Below, piece after piece: positions 12,396 through 24,932 of a stretch of 64,000 nucleotides of DNA (the first letter of the stretch is position 1; each line of letters starts with the position of its first letter). The notes under the pieces are model-generated. The model was not told where the DNA came from. It ran no database searches and saw only the letters and a program-made list of their open reading frames with translations. The translations under genes were made by a program, and so were the position numbers. Origin of the DNA: Pholis gunnellus (taxonomy: Eukaryota; Chordata; Actinopteri; Perciformes; Pholidae); assembly GCA_910591455.2 (NCBI GenBank), contig OU342811.1, positions 7,606,947-7,670,946 on the forward strand, in the 5' to 3' direction.

Positions 12396-13937
12396 AGGTG
12401 AGATCGAATATGTTTTCGCTGACCCTGAATTGTGATAGACCTGCTGCGCATGTGGTGAAAAGAAAAGGAAATTATTAGAATGAGTCACATGTGCAATTTA
12501 TGCAAAAAAAGATCCATATTCTTAGGAACACAAGAGCGTTTTTAGAGCGTTCACACATTCATCTCCACCTTAATTCCGGCACTCTTCACTGCTTAACTTG
12601 CATTGCGTGAGGCTCGAAGCCCCCCGCAGTAAGTCTTTGATGTCAGTCAGCAGTTGGAAGTAGCCCACAGATACGTATTGATTGCTGTGAACCACAAGTG
12701 GATCGCCTGCTGTTCTGTGTTTCCCCTCCTTTCTTTCTTTTCCTGAGCTTAATCTCGATATTGATACATCAGATAAAAAAAAACGTCTGGGCTACAAATT
12801 GTAAAGACATGCTTTTAGCGACTTAATGAAAAGCCATATCCGTTAGTGACTTTTGTTTTCTTGAGGTATAAGTGCTTTGTTCCCTAAATATAAAAGGAAG
12901 ATTGAGTGTGGTTCTCTGTGTGTTTCTAGTTTGATATCATCAATTTTCTGTGCACGTGTTTGATGTTTTTAGGGCCCTGCTTATTCCACCGATGAGGTTT
13001 GTCAAGTTATTTTTCATGTCAGATTCATATTAATAAGTTATTAAGCCTTGTCAGAACTTAAACTTCTCTTCCCTGAACAACCTTGGGCTTCATTAACATT
13101 TTGAACCCTGGGTGTGTTTTCGTCTCGCTTCATTGACTCCCTCCTTCGGTGCCGGCTCAAACTTTGTGTTTTGGTCCCTTTTGAGCTTCGGCGAGATGAC
13201 TATCCACTGAGAGTTGGACGGAAGTTTGCTGTTTCCCCCCCAACAGGTCCAGTAAAGACAGTTCTGCTCTGGTGATTGTTATTGCAGCGGAAGAACCTTC
13301 GCTGGGAGAACAAAACAAGAACTTGTTGTGGATGTTATTGACACATCAGTTACACAGCCTGCACATGGTATACGAGGAACACTGTCAGGAGAGGACTCAC
13401 ACGCTGACACGGCGGTGATAATCATTTTGAAACTAAAAACTGAATCAATCAACCGATTACATTATTTTTTTTTCATTCCAGAAAAACTTTCCCCACCCAG
13501 TGTGCGACAATGATTTTTATAGAGGAGTACACAGACGGAAAACTAATCAGTCTCACCATACCTCCCCGTGATGCTCGGATGTCTCAGCTCAATTTCAGGA
13601 CCCCCAAATGAAGATGGCGGCCGTGCCATTTCCTCCGACAAGTTTAGATCTCCTGGTAATGTGAAACTTATCTCGCCTCAAATATTTGCCTGTAGACGCT
13701 GTCAGGGAGAGTAAAGAGCCGGGGAATGATGAGAGACAGCTCTCTGCAGGCCACGGTGTTTGCTCGATACTCTTGGGAAGTCCTGAGACACACTAGTCAA
13801 TAATGGAGGAAGCACCGGAGCAGACGTCAGCTCCGTGGACGAGGCTTGCCTGGGCCAAATGTCTTTTGAGAGGCAGTATTTGAAGATATTTTTCGACTGG
13901 TTTAAAAGCGATGTGTCCCCCGAATGAAGACATACAG

Positions 13938-13954
13938 TATATATATATATATAT
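13938..13954. repeat. (AT)n microsatellite
   Basis: Short pure AT run. Confidence 0.9.
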
Positions 13955-15092
13955 TGTATAGCTGTATCAGAGATTTCAGCTTCCACCATTGTGTAAAACG
14001 TAGGACTTTTTAAATGGCTGATTTCTAGGATGAGCTTGAACGCTGTGGGTGTGCGAGTGTGTCATGCACAATCAGCACACGAAGGGGATCATTTGAGACG
14101 GTTTGAATGGTTCCGCGTAACGGTGGCGCTGTCCGTAGGTTAACTGGTTTCCTATCACCGAAGAAGCTCAGTGCGCTGCTGCTGCTGCTGGAGGTCATAA
14201 AAAAAAAGGGGGGATGCGGCACACCGGAGTGTTGCCTCCTTTTATGAACTGTCAATCAATCAGGCTCACACCCCGGCTGCTCATGCAGGTTAACCTTCTC
14301 CGTGTCACTCTTCACGACGAATATAGTTTTGTTCATGGTGTTCAGAACCTTTCGATGCATAGGCGGGTCAAAAGTGGCACGGCTAGATTGAGAAGATGAA
14401 AGGACGGGGAATTCTGTATTAGAAAGGCTGTGACACAGCTGAACACTTGATTTGACTATAGTTCAGACTGCTGAAGCCTCAACCTCAGTGCTGTTTAATC
14501 AAACACATTCCCTCATCACATACATTTGGAAGTGCAATCAGAGTGGCCAGTATGAACAGGACAAATGGTGCAACGAGGCAAAACCTGTTTCAACGTTCAT
14601 TTGGTTTGGAGACAGACTTGAAAATGTGTGAACGTCTCCCTTAAGTTTAGGTATTATTCATTTCCCATAAGACGTGAACCGTAAGCATTTCAGTTCATAG
14701 GCACCTTTATCTTACTTTACTTTTTCCGTGGACCATATTTGCCACACAATTTTACATTTGAGAAATTTGGCCTCGGAAAAAAAAAGCGAGCATTCACACC
14801 ACACATTTAGCTTACCGGATGATACCGCTGTAGATGTGAATGAACTGTTGCCATAGCTACTTACACTCAGCTAGGTCACAGGCTAAGTGGGCTGGACTCG
14901 TATCATTACAAACCTTCAATAATTCTAGTTATTCAAAATGATGAAGATAGCATTTATTTATATGTATTGATTATAATACGTGTCATTTCTGACCTACTTC
15001 TGCATATAAGTGTTAAAAACAATGCAACACAGTGTCCAACCGGGATAGGATCTATTTTAAATGTGTTTTTTCACAAACAACATTAGAAAACC

Positions 15093-15115
15093 TTTTTTTT
15101 GGGGGGGGGGGGGGG
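15093..15115. repeat. T8 then G15 homopolymer
   Basis: Eight T followed by fifteen G. Length is likely unreliable in an assembly. Confidence 0.9.
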
Positions 15116-16051
15116 TACTATAAAATATCTCAAAACCTTCCCAGTGTGACATACAAAGACCCTTATTTTAATTCTGAAGTTGTCCCTCCAAATGAATATG
15201 TATATGAGGTTGTATGAATAATGGCAGTCACGAGGTGTTGCAGACAGTGTATTTATTCAGCAGTATGCTTAATGGGGATGGGATTAATGTTTTCAGAGCT
15301 TGGCTCAGGATACGCAGCAGCTCTAATATGAGCTACAAACCATTTGATAAATCATTCATGGAGTCAGACGGATGCATTTAGTGGTGGAGCACTCCGTCCT
15401 ATAAGACCCCCCTGAGGGGGACTTCATTTGTTTACTTTGCTCTTGCTGAAAAAGCGATCATAATGCACAGGAAGAGCTATTGAGGGAGCGGAATGGCTAA
15501 CAGCTGCCCAGGGGTGAGGTGAAGGGGTGCGTCTTTAAAATAAGAAAGGACAAAACCACGTGCATGGGAGTGTCCACCCTAAAAAAGAGGAGGGAAGGTG
15601 GAGGTATTGATTTATGTCCTCCTGCAGTTTTCCTCCCTCATTCATCATGCTGCCCCTGCGCACAAAGCCTTCACCCCCCGCCCACCACCCGACGGGGAGC
15701 TCCTCTTCCTCTCGGTGCAGCCGACCACTCATCCCCATGTCTGGGTAACAAGATGTGTGCTCAGACCCCCTCCCGCCCCCCCCCCCAATCCCCGCTTTAC
15801 TGTCACACTCCTACACCCGGAGACGCACCGTGACAGGATTACCCACAACACACTAGGCTCCGAAATATGGCAGAGTCAGATATGTGCGGACGAATACCTC
15901 CTGTCACGGCCCATCACACATCTCTTTTTTTTTAATTCCCAATTCATTAACGGAACACTCAGTTTGTTGTTGTACTCAATACTTGTCTGTCATTGCTCTC
16001 GAAGAGAATCTTGCTTTTTCCACCGCAAAAAAATGCAGCTCCGTGAAGATT

Positions 16052-16085
<34 letters not shown>
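16052..16085. repeat. (CA)n microsatellite
   Basis: About 17 pure CA units. Confidence 0.97.
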
Positions 16086-16087
<2 letters not shown>

Positions 16088-16239
16088 CTGACATTTGCAA
16101 TTTTTTTCAGCGAGCAGGTCTGACATTGCTGTACAGATCTGAGGTACAAGAAGTAACAAGCCCTTGAAACAAGTGTCAGCTCCTTCATTATTCAACAACA
16201 CAAAGTGACAATTGCACCTGTGTGATACGGGCTCATCTC

Positions 16240-16395
16240 ATCACGCTGGTAGTTTGATGCTAATTAGCAACGTTTCTCGCTGCGGGAGGTCTAAATAATT
16301 TAATTGCTCAACTTCGGAGCTGCATTGAGAGAGCGACTCCTCTAAAAGGATTCATTATTCCCCTCAAACTTTAATGGCCTCCTCCAGAAAGTCAT
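16240..16395. promoter_or_regulatory. candidate conserved non-coding element
   Basis: The sequence is non-repetitive with a palindromic GCTAATTAGC (16259-16268) and an AATAATTTAATTG stretch (16294-16306), both homeodomain-type cores. Such composition is typical of developmental enhancers around neuronal adhesion genes. There is no direct evidence of conservation. Confidence 0.2.
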
Positions 16396-17006
16396 GCACT
16401 TTTATTGCATTTTTACTGCTGCATTCATTTAAAAAAGAAAAAACACACACACATTTTGTGTTTTATTAATGCATTCAAGCACAGAGGTCTGCAGGACGCT
16501 GGTCATGAATATTCATATCAGGCTTTGCCCTTTTTAAGGAAAAAAAAAAAAAAAAGATGGCGCAGACTTCACTGTCAAGGAAAAAGAAAATAAAATAAAG
16601 ACATTTCTCCAGGAATGTTAGAACACTGGGATACATTCTCTTTTTTCCACCTATTTTCATTTTCAAGCTTCTGTTGTGCATCTAGAAAACACAACGCTTT
16701 TTGTTTTCTTTCCTCCTCCCGGGTCACCGATGAGAATATTTCAACTCAGCTTGACGCCGCTGTTTGAATAAGATCGTCCTCCTCTTTGGTGGCTATGCCA
16801 GCGGGGCCGGGGTCAGCCGCCCTTCACCCTCACAAAGGTTTCATGAAGCTTCGCCGCCGCCCTTACCTAACATTACCATGGCGTCTCATCTTCCATGAAT
16901 ATCATCCTGCAGCACAGCAACGGCACATTCTCATTCCATTCCCTTTCCTCTCCTTCAAGGCCCTCACAAAGTCAACCCCAATTTATTCGCCGGGGATGGA
17001 CTCATC

Positions 17007-17018
17007 ATCTCTCTCTCT

Positions 17019-17066
<48 letters not shown>

Positions 17067-17079
17067 CTCTCTCTCTCTG
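17007..17079. repeat. (CT)n microsatellite, interrupted
   Basis: A long CT tract with a T-rich and a GCT interruption. It creates a spurious Ser/Leu-rich reading frame. Confidence 0.97.
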
Positions 17080-17660
17080 CGAGCTCCACTTTGCATGCGT
17101 GGGGATAACAGAGTCCTGCCACTCATTCACATGCAACTGTTCAGGCTGTATGTTATATCTGGACTCCGAGTCGCAGCGGCCCCTTGGTCAGTCAGAGTAA
17201 ATCAAAGACATCAGCTGCAATTAATAATTGAAATGATATCAAAGAGGTCCATCCCTTCTGTTTCAGTCTGCATAGCCAGACGCCTAATAAGTGTTGCTTC
17301 TACCGAACAAACAATTTCCTCAGTTACCTTTTATCTAGCAGATAGCTTTGGTTCTATTTACCCAGGATGATTTTTTTTCATAATACTTTTTTTGTGAGCA
17401 CCAGTATTGGAATTCAAGTCACCCTCATTGCATTTGGGGCGGACGCAGAAATCTCTGAGACAGTTTTTCAAAAGTCGGGCAAATAAACCAGAAATATCCA
17501 CAAAGCTACCAACCCGTAGCAGTAAGTGATGTGTTTTTCTTCTTATACTTTACCTGAACGGACTCTTTAAATGGTTTGTTTTGTGGGGAAAATCTAAATG
17601 TGTCTGAATCACTTTATCTCCTGTCCACTTACCATCAGCAGCGGACTTGCCAGGCAAAAA

Positions 17661-17676
17661 TATATATATATATATA
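17661..17676. repeat. (TA)n microsatellite
   Basis: Short pure TA run. Confidence 0.9.
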
Positions 17677-18881
17677 CTGTATATAACAACGTGTTTGTGA
17701 AGCTGTTTGTGATAACATCAGGCGGTAATGTGTCGAGCAACAGCGCCCTGTTTTAAAACACAATGCCTTGACGGCTCCTGACTATGCAGACAGACAACAG
17801 AGGAATCTCAAGCAAGCAGTGAGGCTGAGACATCCTTTATTTACCTTCACAACAAGGTAGTTTTCCTCTGCCGTGTGAACGGACGAGCCGCAAGGATGGA
17901 GAAGGATGGAGAAGAGATGTAATTTCTCTCCAGGATCATCCCACATGGTTAGCATTTAAAAAAACAAATTTCGCTGTCATCTCATGTGGAAACAAACCTT
18001 ACTTTCTCCTAAATGTTGTCACGGACATTGTCAGAGAACAGAAATAAACATGTCAAACTAATATTGTTAAATGTGTTCTGTATTTGAAGAGTGAATTCTC
18101 CCATTTTGTTCCTTGCGTGGCTCTCACACTGTGAGTATTGTCAGTCTTTGATAAGTCAGGCCAGCAGCTGCCTCCTCTGGATTGGTTTGTGTTGGCTGAC
18201 TAACTCCAAAGCAGGGAAAATAAAAACACTCAGATCTTCCCCTAGATCTTACTGTACCCACATCATGCCCGCCTCCCAATCCGGTGAGCTTTATGTCTTA
18301 CGGCTAATGAAACTGATTCAGAGGCACCCGAGCTGCACAAATTGAGCCAAGCATCCCTTTCATTCCATCTCCTACCAGGAAGAATTGCTCTTGTTTGGGA
18401 TTTATTTTGAGACTTTCTTTGTGCACAAACACGTGACCGGATGCTCTTCTTTGGCTGGCTCCTTGATGTCTGCATTCCTGAAATGAAAATCTTCATTACA
18501 GAAGGATAAAACACCAGATCCCAGCGTTTGACTTCCTTTGATACACGGTGCGCTGGTTTTTGCAAAGAAGCATCTTGCGGCTTCAACCGGATCTCGTTGT
18601 GTGCAGATCCATTTCACAGGTGCGGTTCATCCCTGTCCACCGCCGCGGTCGTCTCACGGGTGATGGAGAGCATGTGTCTGTGGCCGCCGCGTGCTGTCGA
18701 GCGCTCCAGATCAGCCGCTGCAGGAGTGACCTTCCCTCTCTCGCTGCTTAACCTAATCAATTACGGTTCAGAACAGAAGCCAAGAGAGAAGAGAGACGGA
18801 GAGCCCACGACCTTGTCAGAGCCCTGAGGAGACTGTGAATAATTCCCTTTGAGACCCCATAAAGAAGGTTTCCATTGCAGG

Positions 18882-18887
18882 GTGTGT

Positions 18888-18918
<31 letters not shown>

Positions 18919-18922
18919 GGGG
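18882..18922. repeat. (GT)n followed by a poly-G tract
   Basis: About ten GT units run directly into a G tract of about 21. Confidence 0.95.
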
Positions 18923-20465
18923 TAAAGATAGACGAGAAGGAACCAGAACAATAGCATGTACGGTTCAAAGGTAAGATTAGGAGACGCTCGATTAACGGTG
19001 GAAACAACGAAACCTGCATGAAGTCAGCTACCTGCGGTCTGGCGGGGTGAGGTCTGCTCTGAGTGCGGAAAAACCAAATCGTTCCAGCAACGCTCTGACT
19101 AGTTTCACACTCTGAACGTTTATCTCGTACTCGTACAGTCTGCTGTGAGATAAAGATGTAAACACAAATGTGCTCTTTGCCATAATACCTGAAATTATTT
19201 GCACATATTTTAATAACATTAAATAGCATTTTTAGTTATGTTGAAGCTGAATCTGAAGATCTGTTTGGTTCCCTGCTCTAATTGGCTATTATACTCTCCT
19301 CTATTCAGAAAAGTGGGACTTCCTTGTTTCTGGCAATTAATTAAAGGCCTCCATAAGCGGTGCCAAGTATTTACCGAGGAGGCACCAACTCGTTAATACA
19401 TGTGTAAAATAACATACATCAGCACCTATTTAGCTCGAGTGGCTGCGCCTGAGAACGAAACCCTGATTTGACGCATTCAAGCCACGGCGGCATCTCCAGC
19501 AGGAAATTGTTTGTTTGTTTATACGGACAGTTGAAGTGTTGATGCGGCTTAAAAGCAGAGCGGCGTGGATCTCGTGACTCTCAGACAAGTGCAGCGATTA
19601 AACAGTCCACAAGGTGTTGAGTGGGTTTTCGAGACGATCTTAAATGTTTGTTTTGTTTTTTTCTTCACAGAGAAAAAGCGCTTAATTGTTCCACAAGTGT
19701 GTGCAGCAGGATGGTGTACACTTGAACTGTGTAACATGAAGTGTTTTCCACCAAGATATTCCAGATACGACTGAAGAAAAGTGCTTAAATCCATAAGTGT
19801 ACAAACAGACCTCGACTCATTGAGAAATGAGAGTTTTGTGAATGTCCAAGCACTTTTCCTGCAACGCTTATTTCACACTCAACCAGCTCCACAAACATTA
19901 CATCTGAAGGCCGCCCAGTACGACCACCGTCTGTGCTAGATATTAGCATTCGGGGCTCAAGGGCGTCATTTCAGAGGACACATCAGTGGTTTGTGTTAAA
20001 GGGATTTGTTTGGGGATTGCAAGCAGCAACCTTTACAGTCCTTATGTTCAGCCTACATCACCCTGGTTTAACATAATCACCTGTAATGACTGCAGCGCTC
20101 TCCTTCGCAACATTTCTGCCTCCTTTTTTTTTTCTTTTTTACAAGGCACTTAAAAAAGCAGGGTAGAATTATATGAGTTTATGGTTTACACAGCAGTTAT
20201 TCATTTGAAATTGTTTTGCTGAAGGGTTGGGCGCAATGCAACTTAGAGCTATTTCAACAGCTTGTCTCTGCATGGATTCTTGTCTTTAGAGCGGCTTATT
20301 ACCTTTCGCTGCTGTATTATAGCCCGGGAGGGCAGAATGTTGAGTTTGCAACTATGAGACACGTTTCTAGAAGGTTTTCAGATCCCCCGCAGTCTAGTGG
20401 GTATTTTAAATCACCAAAGTGTCTTTTTAATAGTGGAGAGTGACACTGAATATAAAACATGTTTT

Positions 20466-20750
20466 CTTTTTTTCAATCTCTTTTTATTGAGTTAGATAAA
20501 CAAATAATTTCATCTTTTATACATTTTTATGTCTTTTTACTCACAATTAACATTATTCAAAACATATGTCTGTCTCCATATCTCTATATGATATAATACC
20601 TCCAATATAAGTGTTCATTTTCCCCTCAATATTTTCTCCATATCTCCAACCGGTAAAGGCTAATAGAGGAGCAACCCCAAAACATATGGAAATGATCTGC
20701 TTTGTCTGCTCAGCAGAGTCTCCAACACGCTGTATTTTCTCATCCAGGAC
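20466..20750 (-). mobile_element. 5'-truncated L1-like LINE, 3' end
   Basis: Read on the minus strand, the segment near 20727-20665 gives CWRLC...ADHFHMFWGCSS, with a stop inside. This is the Cys/His-rich C-terminal motif of L1-type ORF2. A short AT-rich 3' tail follows, with AATAAA on the minus strand (plus 20483-20488) and an A-rich end at about 20466-20474. The copy is dead: stop codons and only the last 300 bp remain. Target duplications were not resolved. Confidence 0.6.
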
Positions 20751-23329
20751 AAGGAGCAAGTTGTTTCACACTGTTGCTCACGACACAATATTTGCCTCTT
20801 TCTCCCACTTGTCTTTTTTTTTCGTACATGCACAAATATACTGACTCAAGATTTTGTGTCAGGCTCTTTCCTTTTTTGCTGTGTTTGACAGTTTGCAGCT
20901 CAGTGCGCCTCAGGCAAAATGTGACCTCCCGAGTCAGATCTAAACTTAGGAGATTGAGCTGATAAAGTATGCATGTTCCCCTTACCACCCTGACCTGAAG
21001 AGCTGCAAACCACCAAAAAAGAAGCTCATCAGTTAAGGGTTCCAGTGGAAGGTGGAAGCCTCCCGTCATCTAAGTGCTTTTTCGGGAAACCTTTTCCCGT
21101 GCTGCAGAAAATAAAGACGCAGAAGGAAACATTGCTTGTGTGCCCTTTAGCCGTCAGAGTGAGCAGGACAACCTTCTGCCTTTCATATGTTAATTGCAGA
21201 TAACAAAGGTAAGGCCTGACGATAAGTAACGATTCATGTAACGACGGCTGCGATCAGAGCTCTAATCTTAACGTCTGGTTAAGTCCAAATTTCAGGAAAG
21301 CAAAAACAGCATCTCTCTGTGAAGGGACTCATCCAATGAGAGATCCCACGAGGTGCACGCAAGTTTAAAAATCATAACCCCCCACATGAATATTCCTCAG
21401 GAAGACAATGCTCGTGTTGTGCTTAATTCTGCTGTTGGTTCACCCGCAGTCTGTCTAGCCTCCACACTGATTCCGGCAGCAGCCCACGGTAGCTTGTTTG
21501 TTTCTAACACATCAATCATAGTCACCTCCTAATGACTTATTCATTAACTTCTCCAAAACACACATCTCGATGATGAGACTGGAAGGAGCATGTTTTCTGG
21601 ACACACAGTTGCCGAGTCTGCAGTCAGCATTCTGTGGAATTAGAGCCACTATTAATCAATTTTAGCCGAGTTGGAACAGATCCCAGACGCATGATCCTAA
21701 GAGCAAAGACTGAGGAATGTGTGGGCGGAGGGAAGTAAAATTCAAACACTAACGATGCCTTGTAGACCAAAAATGCAGCATGATAACAGCAGATGGATCG
21801 ATCGACGCTGTGGAGCAATCTGATGGAAATTTGGCCGGACGTTTGCCTGAAAGGTTCCCTGATGCTCGCACTCTACTTCATACCAAATTAGTATTATTTT
21901 CATATTTGTGATCAGAAGCTTATCCACTGTTTGCATCACATAGATGAAAGCATCAGCTGCACGGCTTAAAATGTAAGCTAAATGTGAAACGACTGGCAAC
22001 CGTAGGAAGCGTCGCGCCTTGTAGTTTTGTTTCCATAGCTCTGCGACGGGAGACGCTGTAATCAAGCACGGATTCAAAGCGTTAGCTCCAGGACACAGAG
22101 AGCCTTTCCCTGAGCTTCCTGCTGGGGAATGGAGGACAACATGTGTCCAGTTGTCAGGCACAGCTGCTGGCCTCTGAAGTGACACCCTATGTGGGTGCAA
22201 CACGACTCGTAAGGTGGTCCAATCAGTCGGGCTGTGACAGTGCTGCGACCCCCGTTAAATATCAACGTGTCCTTGGGTTTGTGTGACGCTGGTATCAATC
22301 TTACATAATAGAAGCATTACGGCTTCTGTATTTTCCTCTTTTGACGGAATCCATGTCATTTGGCGCGCAATCGAACGCAGCTCCAGAATACATTTATCGG
22401 AGGTAAAAACAGCTCTATTTGGAGAAGGACAAGTGATTTCAAAGCAGCAATTATTGCCGTTGTTTGTGTGTTTTTCTACACCGGCGGGACAAATTGGCCA
22501 GTTTTGTCATTGATGACCAAGTGGAATGTGTTTTTGTTTTTTTTGTCTGTATAGGGACACAATTTTACTTGTGCAGGCTCTCAGTACAGAACCCATTTTG
22601 CATGAGCCGAGACAATTTGACTTGTAATACACTCATCTCTGCAAAAACCCCGCCTGTCACTCGACTTCGGCAATGGTTGTCACATATTCTGCGGTACATG
22701 TCCTCGGCTTTTCATCTGCGACTGGGAACGGAGTCACAAGTGGAGCGAGCGGTGCCTCTCTGGTTGAAGAGGCTCTCTCTGCTGTGCTGTGACACACGTA
22801 TAATCCAACAAGGGATCAATCATTACATAGTTACTGAGGTAATAGGTGAGCAAATATGTTTCCTGGTGGCTGTCCTTATCATTTCTGGGGCTGCTGGGGC
22901 CCCCGGGAGACAGTGGAGCCAGATGGAATTGAGGTGTTGTCACCACTGAGTGAACAGGTAATGAATTACTCCAGGACAAATGGGCCGCCACATGAGAGAT
23001 GAGGAATCCTCCCAGAAAGAGTAGAGACAGAGGGTGAATGTCAGCATCCACTAACACTCTTTTGCCTCAACTTCACTCCTGTATAGATGGGTTTTTCTTT
23101 CCTAAATTGAGTAGGAACCATTGAATGGTAAGAGGGTGTGAATGGCTTGGAGGACCTTCTGAGGTGGAGACAAAGGCACAAATCTCTTCCATTGTACCGT
23201 GGCATAAACCCAATTTCAGATGCAACCAAATGTATTCTGACAAAGCTTTTTCAGTACTGCTTGACACTGCGTGATACATGATACTGAACCTTTCCTAATT
23301 ATAGAGTCCAACCTCCCCTCCCTCTTCTT

Positions 23330-23475
23330 TTTTCGGGCTCCTGTCCTTAAAACCAGCTGATTTGCTATGACATTAGAGTAATGGTATTTCTCTGGTGACA
23401 GTCATTGCTAAGGGATATGATTACGCTGTGGTAATTATGATTGTTATTTCCAATCACAGCTGAATGGCACAGACA
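23330..23475. promoter_or_regulatory. candidate conserved non-coding element
   Basis: This unique-looking stretch has GATTACGC, GTAATTATGATTG and CCAATCACAG cores in close order, typical of homeodomain/PBX-like sites. It has no microsatellite or repeat features. Conservation is untested. Confidence 0.2.
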
Positions 23476-24894
23476 GCACCAGAGTGACTATCTGCGCTAG
23501 ATGATTCTGATGGGGGCGATTTGAGACACAAGCGTTCTGCTGGCACAAGCACTGACAAATGCATTCTGTATATCCGCAGGGAGAAGGCAGACAATCTCAC
23601 ATTCTCTGCAGGTGGATCTAGCGGACGCTGAGGCAGCTGGATGACTTCGACAACACTTCAGCGAGGGGAGAGAGCCATGGAGCACAGGGTGGAGTGTGAC
23701 CGCGACAGAAACTTACAGAATTTGAGTCGTATTCTTTGCCACTGTGGCTCAGATGCATTTATACGACGGGGCATGTTACCATCCTTCAAACATCTAAAAC
23801 GTATATTCTATATAATTCTTTTAATGCTTCAAAATTGTTGCAAATGTGATATATTTCTGCTCCGATAAATTAGAAACAGATAAATTAAACCCCTACAGTA
23901 CATATTGGGATTAGACCAAGCTATCAACTGTTGATGTATTAGGCTGAAATAAAACTTAAGTTTAGCAATGAGATTCCAACTTTTAAGTTGATGTAGCAAA
24001 CACATTAGCAGGCATTGATTTGACATCATGTCTACCTGGTGAGTGTAAGTGCAATGTTTACTCTCTTTTAGCTCTGTTTTTGGTCTCTGCCAACTCCTAA
24101 AAAGGAAACATCTGGCACTTTAGCTGCTAAATGCTAGTTGTTAACTGAGTCTCTGTTTGATACAGAGTTTTTTTTTTTAACGCTGCTCGGAATTAAATTT
24201 AAAACCAACTTTATAACCAGAAAAACACGTAAATGACTTAGCATGGTGGGGCTAAGAAGGACAGAAATACCGGGCGTCTGTTTTCGGGTTGTCTTGGCAG
24301 TTCTTTTGTTTTCTAGGCTGTATCTGGAGTGGCCAGACAAAAAAAAGATGCTGCCGCTTGATTGTCATTGTGCCATGTTTGAAACATTTCTTGCTCAAAA
24401 TGCCACAGGCCTCGAGGCTTGTGTATATTATATATATCATTTAAAAAATAGATGGTACCAATTATTTTGAGATTTTCAAGTTGCAATGTCCAAAAATAAA
24501 TATGCATAAAGCCCTACCTCCCATGTCTAGCAATTATACGACTTTTGAAAGATTGATTTCAGACATTTGAATACAAAATAAAGCCTTATTCTTAGATTGA
24601 TGAATTCAAAGCCTATCAAGACATCTTAAGGAACCTCAGGAATCCTGATCAGGCCCGATGTTCAGTTTCCTGTGTTCATTCAGTTTCCAGTCCAGGGTCC
24701 TTGCCATTTCACAGAGCTAATGATCCACACACCCTTGCTCAAATAATGCATTATGTATTGGTTATGTTACATATTGCATTCTAAGCATTGGCACAAAATA
24801 TATCCATGCTCTGTGGCAATGGATCAAAAGTGGTTTTCAAGAAGTACTGGCTGTACCCTACTAATGAAAACATAGCGCCCTTTACTTTTTAAGT

Positions 24895-24932
24895 ACACAC
24901 ACACTCTCTCACACACACACACACGCACACAC
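24895..24932. repeat. (CA)n microsatellite with CT interruption
   Basis: CA units broken by CTCTCT and one CG. Confidence 0.92.

Larger units (their letters stand above)
12396..20465. other. non-coding stretch with microsatellites
   Basis: It contains the CA, CT, TA, GT/G and G tracts listed separately and one candidate regulatory stretch (16240-16395). Open frames at 15598-16167 and 16786-17370 run through simple repeats and look accidental. No gene is supported. Confidence 0.55.

Noticed and set aside
15598..16167. 189-codon plus-strand frame
   Set aside because: It runs through C-rich and CA repeats; a His-Thr run comes from the CA microsatellite.
16786..17370. 194-codon plus-strand frame
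   Set aside because: It is kept open by the CT microsatellite and has no recognisable homology.
21742..22203. 153-codon minus-strand frame
   Set aside because: No motif, signal or family resemblance and no good splice sites around it.
22464..22949. 161-codon plus-strand frame
   Set aside because: It reads like random translation and has no domain.
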